A stretch of DNA of 64,000 bases, taken from SKLM01 sp041687115. GTDB lineage: Bacteria; Chloroflexota; Anaerolineae; B4-G1. The stretch covers positions 1 to 64,000 of the forward strand of contig JAWLCP010000002.1 of assembly GCA_041687115.1 (NCBI GenBank), read 5' to 3'. Position numbers and translations under genes: made by a program. This document shows, one piece after another, positions 1 to 8,163 of this stretch (within the stretch, counting starts at the first letter, position 1; every line of letters begins with the position of its first letter). The notes under the pieces are model-generated. The model was not told the origin of the DNA. It saw only the letters and a list, made by a program, of their open reading frames with translations, and made no database searches.

Positions 1-108
1 TGGGCGGTCCCGCCGGGAGTGTGTATCACGCTCGTGGTGCTGGCGTTGACCTTCGTCGGGTTCTCTGTGGAGTCGTGGGTGAACCCGCGTCTGAACGGGC
101 GGGGATGA
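1..108 (+). CDS. C-terminus of oligopeptide/dipeptide ABC transporter permease (DppC/OppC-like), partial
   Basis: Only the last 35 codons are present, running from the window edge to a TGA. They encode a hydrophobic helix beginning WAVPPGVCITL and ending in VNPRLNGRG. The pattern PPG, then a hydrophobic stretch, then NPRL is how permease subunits of the peptide/nickel ABC importer family usually end: the last membrane helix followed by a short cytosolic tail. The rest of the transporter would lie to the left. Specificity cannot be judged from this fragment. Confidence 0.7.
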   Translation, partial: WAVPPGVCITLVVLALTFVGFSVESWVNPRLNGRG

Positions 109-217
109 CTTGAATATGAACTGGGTTGGCCCCAGGGGTTCGGAGATCCTCGAAGGGTCGGCCTGGAGGCATCACCTCGCTCGGGTGTAGCGAGCAAGGT
201 TACCGGGAGAGATTGAT

Positions 218-646
218 ATGTCCTGCGAAGAGGTGTTCTTCAGGAGACTGCGCGAGAAGGGGTTCCGGCTCACGCCCCAGCGCGAGATGGTGCTTTCGGT
301 GCTCCACGACATCGAAGACTTCGCCACGGCCGAGGAGATCCACGAGCGGGTGAGCGCCATGAGCTCATCGGTCGATATCTCCACGGTCTACCGGGCGCTC
401 GAGCTGCTCGAGGAGTTCCATATGGTCGCCGCGGTCGACCCCGGCGAGGGTCAGCGGCGCTACGAGCTGCTGGGCCTGCATGGCCAACACTTCCACCTTG
501 TCTGTCGCTCGTGCGGCAAGATCATCGGTGTGGACCCGGAGGCGGTCGAGCCCTTCGCCACGCGGCTCAAGGAGACGTACGGTTTCGAGATGGATGTGGA
601 ACACCTCTCCGTCCCCGGGCTTTGCCACGACTGTCTGCAGGACTGA
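218..646 (+). CDS. Fur-family metalloregulator
   Basis: This 142-residue protein has the Fur layout: an N-terminal winged helix (about 10-85, with RLTPQREMVL and the recognition segment DISTVYRALELL) and a C-terminal dimerisation and metal domain. Two CxxC pairs (Cys96/Cys99 and Cys136/Cys139) would form the structural zinc site, and HGQHFHLVC supplies the metal-sensing histidines. The start follows GGGAGA eight bases upstream. It stands alone on the plus strand after a peptide-transporter gene, so its regulon cannot be inferred here. It is distinct from the PerR-type paralogue at 4730-5170. Iron or zinc sensing are both possible. Confidence 0.9.
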   Translation: MSCEEVFFRRLREKGFRLTPQREMVLSVLHDIEDFATAEEIHERVSAMSSSVDISTVYRALELLEEFHMVAAVDPGEGQRRYELLGLHGQHFHLVCRSCGKIIGVDPEAVEPFATRLKETYGFEMDVEHLSVPGLCHDCLQD

Positions 647-680
647 GCGCGGGACAGGCGGAGGGCTGGAATCCTGTCTG

Positions 681-2264
681 CTATTGGATCGTGACTGGGA
701 TGCCCAGCTCCGCCCAGTTGTAGAGCGTCTCGGCTTCCTCAATGCCCAAGATGATGCAGCCGTAGGACGCGGGTGAGCCCAGGTTGCCCGCCCAGAGCCG
801 CTGTCCACTGGAGAGGATGGGCAGGGCGTGAATGCCGTTGTACGTGCTCCCACCGGCCCGGTAGACGCCGATGAAGTGCGGCATATGCAGATCCCACTGG
901 CTGGCGTAGGCCATCTCCTCCTGGCTCAGGACCTGGAACTCACCCGTGTAGGTCGGTGAGTCTCGCATGCCGGTGGAGCACGGCCAGTCGTAGAGCAACT
1001 CATCATTCTCATATACCCGCAGCCGCTGCTCGGGGATGCTGATGACGATTTTCTTGCCGGGCACGGGATCGTGTGGGGTTAGAACGTCCTGAGGGGGGAT
1101 GATCAGCTCCTGGTCGACGTACAGGCGGTTCAAATCCACGCCGGGGTTGGCCTCCGCGATCAGGCCGGGGGGCATGCCGAACCTGGCGGCGATGGTGGTC
1201 AGCCGGTCGCCAGGTTGGACGAGGTAGATGCGCGGTGGCGGCGTCAACTCGACGGTGACCTCTCCGCCGCCGGCCCGGAACGTGTCTAGCACCTGCTCCG
1301 TGACCTCCCCGGTGGGGAAGCCCCACCTGTCTGCCTCGGGCTCTCGCGCCAGGTCCGCCACCCTTGCCTGGACTGCCTTCTCGTCGACCCGGACTAAGAA
1401 CCCCGCGTCGTCCTCCGTCTTCTCCACGCGCAGCCAGTCCGCGATTGCGTCTCGTCCCAACGTCCAGCTCCACGTGGCCGGCTCGCCTTCGTGCTCGCCG
1501 CGGGCCACAACTCGAATCTCGCGCGTCAGCATCTCCTCGGCGATGGCCCTTGTGGCGCCGACGTCGGCTATCCGCGGCGCGACGGCGCGGTAGGTGGGGG
1601 CGAACGGGTAGTCGGGGCCGAGGTGCGTTACCGTGTCCACGATCTTCTGCACGGTGGCGTCGACGTTCAGCTCACGGCCCTGGTGGCTCGGCGTGACCAC
1701 TACCTGATCTCCTTCCAGTCGAAGCGCTGTGTCGACCGGCGGCTCCCGCATCAACTCGGCCATCTCCTCCAGCGCGTCGCGCGTCGTCCTGGCGTCGATG
1801 GCGAAGACCGGGGGGATGTCACACCTGGTGCCCCAGCGGCCCTCGCCGAGCCACATCTGAACCAACGTCCGCCAGCCTTGTTTCCGCCCGACGGCGAACG
1901 CCTGTTGAGCCGTTGCCTCAGCGTCGAGCTCCATTCCTGCCTCCGCCCAGGGCACGCGCCAGGTCTGCTCGCCATCGCTGAGGATGAGGTCGCCAAACTG
2001 GCCCTTTGCGAACATCCTCTCCAGGTGGTCTGCGGCTTCCTGGGGCGTGAGGCCGCCCAGGTTCTCGTCCAGCACGTAGACGTTGGGGTAGATGCGGGTC
2101 TCGTACGGTGTCAGGACCGTTTGCTGCACCATCCAGATGGAGAAGGCAGCGGCGCCTACCAGGGCAAGCAGCAGGGCTGCCACGAATGCGCTGAGGAGAC
2201 AGCTGCGGTCACCGCGGCTGTCGGGCTCCCGGTGGTTTGAGTGCGTCTGTGCGTTCTGACGCAT
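681..2264 (-). CDS. Membrane-anchored L,D-transpeptidase with VanW-type peptidoglycan-binding, LysM and YkuD domains
   Basis: The 527-residue product has one N-terminal transmembrane helix (about 24-46) and is otherwise extracytoplasmic. Next come one or two VanW-type PG-binding modules (about 60-330), a LysM (YLVQPGDRLTTIAARFG...) and a C-terminal YkuD domain. The YkuD active site is visible as a histidine in GIHALP and the nucleophile cysteine in SPASYGCIIL. Such enzymes make 3-3 peptidoglycan cross-links or attach proteins to the wall. The ATG at 2264 was chosen because GAGAGAAG lies just upstream; the frame stays open further but lacks a ribosome site. It shares its N-terminal architecture with the VanW protein at 54854-56635. 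Confidence 0.9.
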   Translation of the reverse strand: MRQNAQTHSNHREPDSRGDRSCLLSAFVAALLLALVGAAAFSIWMVQQTVLTPYETRIYPNVYVLDENLGGLTPQEAADHLERMFAKGQFGDLILSDGEQTWRVPWAEAGMELDAEATAQQAFAVGRKQGWRTLVQMWLGEGRWGTRCDIPPVFAIDARTTRDALEEMAELMREPPVDTALRLEGDQVVVTPSHQGRELNVDATVQKIVDTVTHLGPDYPFAPTYRAVAPRIADVGATRAIAEEMLTREIRVVARGEHEGEPATWSWTLGRDAIADWLRVEKTEDDAGFLVRVDEKAVQARVADLAREPEADRWGFPTGEVTEQVLDTFRAGGGEVTVELTPPPRIYLVQPGDRLTTIAARFGMPPGLIAEANPGVDLNRLYVDQELIIPPQDVLTPHDPVPGKKIVISIPEQRLRVYENDELLYDWPCSTGMRDSPTYTGEFQVLSQEEMAYASQWDLHMPHFIGVYRAGGSTYNGIHALPILSSGQRLWAGNLGSPASYGCIILGIEEAETLYNWAELGIPVTIQ

Positions 2265-2394
2265 CGTTCTTCTCTCACGGATTATGTGGTCGCCGTCGGT
2301 GACGTCAAGTATACCACAAGAACTGGCGCCATGCACTTACTGCCATGTACTTGCCGAAAAGGAAAGCGGAACGCTGCTCGTCTCTCGCTGTGGC

Positions 2395-3675
2395 TTACCG
2401 GTGCAGCTTCCAGGGCGTCGTTTCCGCCGCGGGCCTCAGCCCCAGCGCGGTCAGGGCGCCGAGGGAGGCGAGGCCCGTCGTGATTCCGAACAGCGCCGTG
2501 TAGGAGGTCGCCTCCAGCAGCCACCCTCCGAGTATGGGAGCCAGCGTCAAGGCGCCCATGATCGTGTTTCCCAGGCCGACGTAGGAGGGTCGCGCGCTGT
2601 CCGGCGCGATCTCCAGCAGGTAGTTGTAGAAACCGAGCATCGCCGAGCTCTGGTACGCGGCATAGGCGACGTAGACGAGGGGGTAGGCGCGAATCAGCAG
2701 TCCACCGTCCGCGACATGGGCGAGGAGCGCGAAGAGTGGGCCGACGACGGAGAGGACACTGCCGATGCGAATCGTGGAGGCGGGCCCCCAGCGGTCGCTT
2801 GCCAGACCCAGGAGGGCCCCGAAGGCGACGCTCGCCACCTGCTGCGCCGCGACGAAGCCACCCACAACCGAGATGGGTAGACTCAAGACGTCGGTCGCGT
2901 GGATGACGTAGAATGGCGTCGCCAGCGAGACCATGCCGACCAGGATGCGGCAGGTCATCAGACGGCGGAATGTAGGGTCCTCTCGTAGAGGCGTCAACCA
3001 GCCATCTCGGACCTGCTCCTCTGTGTCGGTGTCCGGTCTGGCGAGTTTGGTCTCCCGCAACAGAGCCAGCGCCACGGTGGAGGGGATGAACGCCACGCCT
3101 GCGAGCGTGAATATCCAGGCGTAATCGGTGGGAAATGGGGTCTTGGGGCTGTCCAGGATCAGACCGATGAGGGCACCCACGCCGAGCCCGGCCAGCCCGC
3201 TGAGAATCTGCGATATGCCCATCAGCCGGCCGCGGCGCTTCACGGGGATGGCACGGGCCAGCATGTCGAACCAGGCCACGCTGGCCAGGCCATCGGGGAT
3301 GGTGAATAGGCCCAGACAGACGAAGAACAGAAGCAGCATCGCCGCGGGATACTGCCCCATGCCCAGCCAGAGTGCCAGCGCGACAATCCAGAACGCCACT
3401 CGCCCGCTGAGGCCGATCATCAGGTAGGGCTTCTTGCGGGGCTTATCGTTGATGACGCGGGCCGCGACCACCTGGGGGATCAGCCAGCAGCCGTTCCACA
3501 CGGTCGAGACCAGGCCAATGATTGGAGCGGAGCGCGTGAACTCTCCTACGAAGGCTGGAAGCACGCTGCTGGGATTGGCGAAAGAGACAGCTACGCTGAA
3601 GAAGACGTAGTCGACGACAAAAGCGACGAAGTTCCAGCCGTAGTCGGGGGGGGTGATGTCGGAGGGCTCTCCCAT
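2395..3675 (-). CDS. Major facilitator superfamily permease
   Basis: A 426-residue polytopic protein with about twelve hydrophobic segments and a cytosolic central loop near residue 210, the MFS arrangement. Conserved MFS-style basic loops are present (KPRKKPYLM after helix 2, PVKRRGRLMG after helix 4). The substrate is not evident. It does not resemble the GPH permease at 32992-34476. The start is uncertain: ATG 3675 has only a weak GGGA four bases upstream, and in-frame ATG 3693 and TTG 3711 are alternatives without ribosome sites. It lies downstream of the ferritin-like gene on the same strand, but a 260-bp gap with a hairpin separates them. Confidence 0.8.
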   Translation of the reverse strand: MGEPSDITPPDYGWNFVAFVVDYVFFSVAVSFANPSSVLPAFVGEFTRSAPIIGLVSTVWNGCWLIPQVVAARVINDKPRKKPYLMIGLSGRVAFWIVALALWLGMGQYPAAMLLLFFVCLGLFTIPDGLASVAWFDMLARAIPVKRRGRLMGISQILSGLAGLGVGALIGLILDSPKTPFPTDYAWIFTLAGVAFIPSTVALALLRETKLARPDTDTEEQVRDGWLTPLREDPTFRRLMTCRILVGMVSLATPFYVIHATDVLSLPISVVGGFVAAQQVASVAFGALLGLASDRWGPASTIRIGSVLSVVGPLFALLAHVADGGLLIRAYPLVYVAYAAYQSSAMLGFYNYLLEIAPDSARPSYVGLGNTIMGALTLAPILGGWLLEATSYTALFGITTGLASLGALTALGLRPAAETTPWKLHR

Positions 3676-3893
3676 AACATCCCAGTCTACCATGAAGCGG
3701 CACACCGTCAAGACAGGTAGCAGCGAGCAGATGACGGGACGAGATGGCTGCAGAAACAGTCTCTATGAGCGCTTCCTGGGAGCGGGGGCGCAAAGCGCAG
3801 GTTACTCCTGGCGTTCGGAGGTCGTTTGGCAGCTGTGAACAATCTCTGGGGCTGCCGAGAGGGAGCGTGCGCGACTCGCGATGCTGGATTGAG

Positions 3894-3922
3894 GGGAGAC
3901 CCCGGTCAGTCCAGGGTCTCCC
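3894..3922 (-). terminator. Hairpin 3' of the ferritin-like gene
   Basis: A perfect 9-bp inverted repeat, GGGAGACCC and GGGTCTCCC separated by 11 bases, lies 17 bases beyond the stop codon of the ferritin-like gene. On the minus strand it would form a GC-rich stem. There is no U-tract after it, so it is a weak candidate for a terminator or a 3' stabilising stem. The rest of 3676-3938 shows nothing recognisable. Confidence 0.4.
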
Positions 3923-3938
3923 TCTGGTAGTCTCAGGC

Positions 3939-4490
3939 TTACTCGAGGAATTTGCCAACAAAGGGCGAGGTCTCTCCGCGCCGAAGGAAATGACCCGACG
4001 GTCCCTCACCTAAGAACTCCGAGAACCACGATTCGTGCTGGATCTCCTCGTGCAAGATAGCCAGCGCTAGGTCGTAGGTACGATGGTCCTTCCCGACGGT
4101 CAGGTTGCAGATCTCCGTGTATCCCCGTACAGCGCATCGTTCGGCTGCCACCAGCACCTCCAGGATAGCCTCGGCGTCCGTTGGATCCTCAGGCAGCCGA
4201 GCAGGGCGGCATGCCGAGATGTCGTGGAACTCCTTCATGTCATCAGGGAGCTTGCCTCCGAGCTCGTAGATACGAGGCACCAGGGCTTCGAAGTGGTTGC
4301 GATCCTCGATGCGGGCGGACTCGGCAATCTCTTTGATCCCTTCACCTTCCAGCCCAATGAGGTTTGCCCGAAGGATCGTGTAGTAGTAGTAGGTGGTCAG
4401 TTCGGCGGCGGCATTCTTTATCAACAGATCGAGCAGTTGTTCGACGTCTACTCCGGATCGCTCGACCATTTCTCGTGCTACTCTAGCCAT
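3939..4490 (-). CDS. Ferritin-like / Dps-like iron-binding protein
   Basis: A 183-residue, probably four-helix ferritin-like protein. Di-iron ligand positions can be read in order: Glu30 (AAAELTTYYYY), the Glu62/Asp63...His66 cluster (IEDRNHFE), Glu117 (AAERC), and Glu149-x-x-His152 (EEIQHESW). A cysteine pair (Cys119 and Cys128) near the third ligand is reminiscent of the thioferritin/DPSL group, which uses hydrogen peroxide to oxidise iron. The start is supported by AAGGAG eight bases upstream. It lies downstream of a PerR-type regulator on the same strand, consistent with an oxidative-stress or iron-storage role. Exact assignment between DPSL and bacterioferritin-like families is an inference. 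Confidence 0.8.
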   Translation of the reverse strand: MARVAREMVERSGVDVEQLLDLLIKNAAAELTTYYYYTILRANLIGLEGEGIKEIAESARIEDRNHFEALVPRIYELGGKLPDDMKEFHDISACRPARLPEDPTDAEAILEVLVAAERCAVRGYTEICNLTVGKDHRTYDLALAILHEEIQHESWFSEFLGEGPSGHFLRRGETSPFVGKFLE

Positions 4491-4526
4491 GGTTAGGTCT
4501 CCTTAATCGTAATGCTGAATCGTAGC

Positions 4527-4580
4527 TCAATGGGGCGCTACCGTTTTCACCTCTCTCAGTGGTCTCCTGTCAGTATTCAT
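4527..4580 (-). CDS. Possible 17-residue leader ORF upstream of the ferritin-like gene
   Basis: A short open frame (ATG at 4580, TGA at 4527) begins MNTDRRPLREV and ends 37 bases before the ferritin-like start. Its ATG sits inside an exceptionally strong anti-Shine-Dalgarno complement (GAGGAGGTGATG). Only two bases separate GGAGG from ATG, which is too short for efficient initiation. It may be a real leader peptide, a ribosome-standby site or chance. Confidence 0.2.
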   Translation of the reverse strand: MNTDRRPLREVKTVAPH

Positions 4581-4729
4581 CACCTCCTCATTCAGCGCGA
4601 GGCCCTCTGTCGTGAGAGAGCTGAGCCCGTGCACGGTGCATTGTGACCGTGTTTGGCTTGGACTATGGAGGGCAAATCCCTGCAAAAAGGTGCGTTTCGG
4701 GATAAGACAAGATAACGGGGCTGGCAAAC

Positions 4730-5170
4730 TTACTCGCCGGATTGACAATCGGGGCAGATGCCGTAGAAGTCGAGCCGATGGCCAACCATCTTATACCCGG
4801 AGAGTTCTGTCACCTCCTGCTCCAGACTGTTAACAAGTCTCATTCGCAGGTCGACGATCCTGCGGCAGTGGAGACAGATGAGATGGGGATGCGGATAGGG
4901 CTTGTTCCCATCGTAACGGTTGTCATCCCCGCTGAACCCAAGCTCCAGTACCTCACCCATGTCCTTGAGAATCACCAACGTCTTATAGATAGTCGCCAGA
5001 CTGGTTGTGGGGAACTGCTCCTTGATCTGCTCATGTAAGCTGTTGGCACTGGGATGCCCCTCGCTGGTGGAGAGGAGACGGAGCAGCGCCACGCGCTGCG
5101 GCGTCATGCGATAGCCATGTTGCCGGAATTTGGCCTCTAGCTCTTCGAATCGCTCTTCTGGATCAGCCAT
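4730..5170 (-). CDS. perR: PerR-type Fur-family peroxide-responsive regulator
   Basis: This 146-residue Fur-family protein has the winged helix (RMTPQRVALLRLL; TSLATIYKTLVIL) and two CxxC zinc pairs (Cys99/Cys102, Cys139/Cys142). Residues matching the PerR regulatory site are visible: His39 in EGHPSA, Asp87 in NRYDGN, His94 and His96 in PHPHLIC, and Asp107 in IVDLR. An aspartate at the RYD position is the usual mark of peroxide-sensing PerR rather than Fur. The ATG at 5170 is preferred over a TTG at 5200 because the longer form would place a PerR-box-like palindrome inside the coding region. The next gene downstream encodes a ferritin-like protein. No ribosome site precedes the ATG. Confidence 0.8.
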   Translation of the reverse strand: MADPEERFEELEAKFRQHGYRMTPQRVALLRLLSTSEGHPSANSLHEQIKEQFPTTSLATIYKTLVILKDMGEVLELGFSGDDNRYDGNKPYPHPHLICLHCRRIVDLRMRLVNSLEQEVTELSGYKMVGHRLDFYGICPDCQSGE

Positions 5171-5177
5171 CGGTTGT

Positions 5178-5192
5178 ATATAATCATTATCG
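5178..5192. promoter_or_regulatory. PerR/Fur-box-like palindrome
   Basis: The perfect palindrome ATAATCATTAT (5180-5190) lies eight bases upstream of the perR ATG. Read as a 15-mer, it matches 11 of 14 defined positions of the known Per box TTATAATnATTATAA. The placement indicates negative autoregulation. A second perfect palindrome, TCTCTATAGAGA (5205-5216), lies just upstream. Confidence 0.6.
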
Positions 5193-5343
5193 AGGGACAA
5201 TTATTCTCTATAGAGACTTATATCACACTTCTCTCACTTGTCAAGCGTCCGGATTCAGCGGTGGGGAAAGGACCTTTAGTCCGTCTGCCGCTCTCGCCAT
5301 GGGTATTGGTAGGTGCTCTGCGCGACCGCGATGGCGGTTGGCG

Positions 5344-6465
5344 TCAGAAATAGGGTTCGTACCCGGAGATGTCGAGCTCATCTCGCATCGTCTGGAGCTG
5401 CTTTCGGAGGTTGGGGTTGACGGGGATGCCCCGCTCTGGGACGACCTGCTCGTTCTCATATTCCTTTTCTCCCGCCACGTAGATCCGCTCCTGGCCAGGC
5501 GCCTTCCGTGCCTTCTGCAGCGTGCGCATAATGTTGCCGGTGATGCGACGCGAGAGCTCCAGCGGGACGAAGTGCTCGATATCGATCGCCAGGGAAAAAT
5601 GCCCCAGCATGTAGGGTCGCCGAGACCCGTCGTCCTCGAAGCCCAGCAGCTCTTTCATGAACACGCCCCCGCATAGAGAGGCGGAGAGAATCTCGACCAT
5701 CGCTGCCAGGTCGTATCCCTTGTAACCTGCGAACTCCTCCCCGGCCCCTCCCAGCGGCAGCAGCGCCGCCTGCGCCTCTCCGAACGCCTCCAGGGCCTGA
5801 TCAGGATCGGTGACTGGATTTCCTTCAGCATCGATGACCCAGCCTTCGGGCATGGGCTTCTCGGCGCGGGAGAGTACCTCGACGGCGCCCCGCTGAATGA
5901 TGGACGTCGCGCCGTCGAAGCAGAACGGGTGGTCCATATCGGAGGGGGCGGCGAACGCGATCGGATTGGTGCCCAGCATGGGCTCCGTGCTGAAGGTGGG
6001 CGCAATGGCCGGTCGAGCGTTCGTCACGGTCAGGCCGATCATCCCCTTCTCCGCGGCCATCAGGGAGTAATAGCCTGCGATGCCGAAATGGGTGCCGTTT
6101 CGCACGGCCGCAGCCCCAATGCCGGATGCCCTCGCCTTGTCGATGGCCATCTCCATGGCTCGGTGAGCGATGACGTGACCCATTCCGTGATGTCCGTCAA
6201 TAAGGACCGTGGTCTCGGTCTCCTTGACGATCTCCATCTCGGTCCTGACCCGGTGCTGTCCCCGCTGGATCCGGTCATAATAGTACTTCAGGCGACCTAC
6301 ACCGTGCGACTTGATCCCTCTGAGGTCCGCGGCGATGAGTACGTCGGCGCAGATGCGGGCGTCATCCTCGGGCACGCCAAGGGCCTCGAATACGTCCATC
6401 ATGAAGTCCTCGATGACGTTTACAGGGAAGTACGTGATATGTGTATCCTCTGGCATGGTTTCCAT
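5344..6465 (-). CDS. Ldh2-family NAD(P)-dependent 2-hydroxyacid dehydrogenase (malate/L-lactate/sulfolactate type)
   Basis: A 373-residue member of the Ldh2/MDHG oxidoreductase family, which is unrelated to Rossmann-fold LDH and oxidises 2-hydroxyacids such as malate, lactate, sulfolactate or ureidoglycolate. Family motifs are present: LRGIKSHGVGRL with the catalytic histidine, NGTHFGIAGYY, MLGTNPIAFAAP and GEEFAGYKGYDLA. The last resembles the glycine-rich NAD-binding lid. The substrate cannot be told from sequence. AAGGA four bases before the ATG supports the start. It follows galK and glpK on the same strand with gaps under 100 bases, so the three may be co-transcribed in sugar/glycerol utilisation. 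Confidence 0.85.
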   Translation of the reverse strand: METMPEDTHITYFPVNVIEDFMMDVFEALGVPEDDARICADVLIAADLRGIKSHGVGRLKYYYDRIQRGQHRVRTEMEIVKETETTVLIDGHHGMGHVIAHRAMEMAIDKARASGIGAAAVRNGTHFGIAGYYSLMAAEKGMIGLTVTNARPAIAPTFSTEPMLGTNPIAFAAPSDMDHPFCFDGATSIIQRGAVEVLSRAEKPMPEGWVIDAEGNPVTDPDQALEAFGEAQAALLPLGGAGEEFAGYKGYDLAAMVEILSASLCGGVFMKELLGFEDDGSRRPYMLGHFSLAIDIEHFVPLELSRRITGNIMRTLQKARKAPGQERIYVAGEKEYENEQVVPERGIPVNPNLRKQLQTMRDELDISGYEPYF

Positions 6466-6547
6466 TTGTCCTTGAAAATGAGAGTCAAAGCGCTAAACGC
6501 GATTCTGTCACAGAGTGAGTCGCCCGGCACTGTGCCTGGGTGGGGCC

Positions 6548-8065
6548 TCACTCCACCCAGTCGAACGTTCGGGTGACCGCCTTCTTCCATCCCTCATAGA
6601 GCGCCGCCCGCCTCTCGTCGTCCATTTGCGGTCTCCAGGTCCGGGAGACGTTCCAGTTCTCGCGGAGCGCCTCCACATCGTCCCAGAAACCGACGGCCAG
6701 CCCCGCAGCGTAGGCGGCGCCGAGCGCGGTGGTCTCGGAGACCGTAGGCCGGATGACGGGGACGTTCAAGATGTCGGCCTGGAACTGCATCAGCAGCTCA
6801 TTGTGAGTCATTCCACCGTCGACCTTCAGGGCCTTCAACTCGACCTCGGAGTCCTGTTCCATGGCCTCCAGCACCTCACGGGTCTGGTAGGCGGTGGCCT
6901 CCAGGGCCGCGCGGGCGATGTGGTACTTGGTGATGTAGCGGGTCAGGCCGACGATCGCGCCACGGGCGTCGTGCCTCCAGTGAGGAGCGAACAGGCCGGA
7001 GAAAGCAGGCACGAAGTAGATGCCACCGCTGTTCTCCACCGCGGCGGCGAAGTCCTCGACGTGCTTCGAGAAGTCGAACATATCGAGATTGTCACGCAGC
7101 CACTGAACGAGGGCGCCGGTGATGGCGATGGATCCCTCGAGCGCGTAGACCGCGGCCTCGCCGCGCATCTTGTAGCCAACGGTCGTGAGCAAGCCACTTT
7201 CGCTGGGCACGGCCTCGGTGCCGGTGTTCAGGAGCATGAAGCACCCCGTGCCATACGTGTTCTTGGCTTCGCCCGGGCTGAAGCAGGTCTGGCCGACCAG
7301 GGCGGCCTGCTGGTCGCCCAGCGCCCCGCAGACGGGGATCTCATCACCGAAGGGTCCGTCGTTACTGGTGTGACCGTAGAGGTCGGGATCGCTGGAAGGG
7401 CGGATCTCCGGCAGCATCTGACGGGGAATGCCCATGATATCCAGGATCTCATGATCCCAGTCGAGTGTCTCCAGGTTCATCAGCATGGTGCGGCTGGCGT
7501 TGGTAACGTCGGTGACGTGGGCGCCGCCGTCCGGGCCGCCGGTCAGGTTCCAGATCTCCCAGGTGTCGACGTTCCCAAAGAAGGCGTCCCCGCGCTCGGC
7601 GGCGGAGCGAAGGCCACGGACGTTGTCCAGCAGCCATTTGATCTTCGGGCCCGAGAAGTAGGTGGCCAGGGGGAGGCCGACCCTGGCACGGAACCGATCC
7701 TGCCCGCCGTCCTCAGCCAGCTGCTTGCAGATCCTGTCGGTGCGGGTGTCCTGCCAGACGACCGCGTTGTGATAAGGCTCGCCCGTGTTCCTGTTCCAGA
7801 CGATGGTGGTCTCGCGCTGGTTAGTGACACCGACCGAGGTGATCTCTTGCGGTCTGACCCCGGTCGCCTGCAGCGCACCCGTGATAACCTCCCCCGTACG
7901 CGCCCAGATCTCCGTCGGGTTGTGCTCCACCCAGCCGGGCTGAGGATAGATCTGCTCGTGCTCCAGCTGGTGCGACCCCACGATCTCACCGCCGTGGGTG
8001 AAGATCATAAAGCGCGTGCTGGTCGTACCTTGATCGATCGCTGCTGCATATCTCTTTCGTGGCAT
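6548..8065 (-). CDS. glpK: Glycerol kinase
   Basis: A 505-residue FGGY-family kinase that phosphorylates glycerol to glycerol 3-phosphate with ATP. The N-terminal phosphate loop AAIDQGTTSTRF, NQRETT, the mid-protein APHWRHDARGAIVGLT and the C-terminal VDGGMTHNELLMQF signature are all intact, and the length is typical. The ATG at 8065 (MPRKRY) fits homologues and has AGAAAGAG just upstream. The frame continues upstream without a better start. It lies between galactokinase and an Ldh2-family dehydrogenase on the same strand. No glycerol facilitator or GlpD is present in the window. Confidence 0.96.
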   Translation of the reverse strand: MPRKRYAAAIDQGTTSTRFMIFTHGGEIVGSHQLEHEQIYPQPGWVEHNPTEIWARTGEVITGALQATGVRPQEITSVGVTNQRETTIVWNRNTGEPYHNAVVWQDTRTDRICKQLAEDGGQDRFRARVGLPLATYFSGPKIKWLLDNVRGLRSAAERGDAFFGNVDTWEIWNLTGGPDGGAHVTDVTNASRTMLMNLETLDWDHEILDIMGIPRQMLPEIRPSSDPDLYGHTSNDGPFGDEIPVCGALGDQQAALVGQTCFSPGEAKNTYGTGCFMLLNTGTEAVPSESGLLTTVGYKMRGEAAVYALEGSIAITGALVQWLRDNLDMFDFSKHVEDFAAAVENSGGIYFVPAFSGLFAPHWRHDARGAIVGLTRYITKYHIARAALEATAYQTREVLEAMEQDSEVELKALKVDGGMTHNELLMQFQADILNVPVIRPTVSETTALGAAYAAGLAVGFWDDVEALRENWNVSRTWRPQMDDERRAALYEGWKKAVTRTFDWVE

Positions 8066-8163
8066 CTCTTTCTCACCGCCGAGTTCCACTGGCGGATGGC
8101 TTCGCGTCGTGTTTCGCGCGCTTTCCGGCTGGCGAGGGGAGTATACTTGAGTCGGCACGCCTG

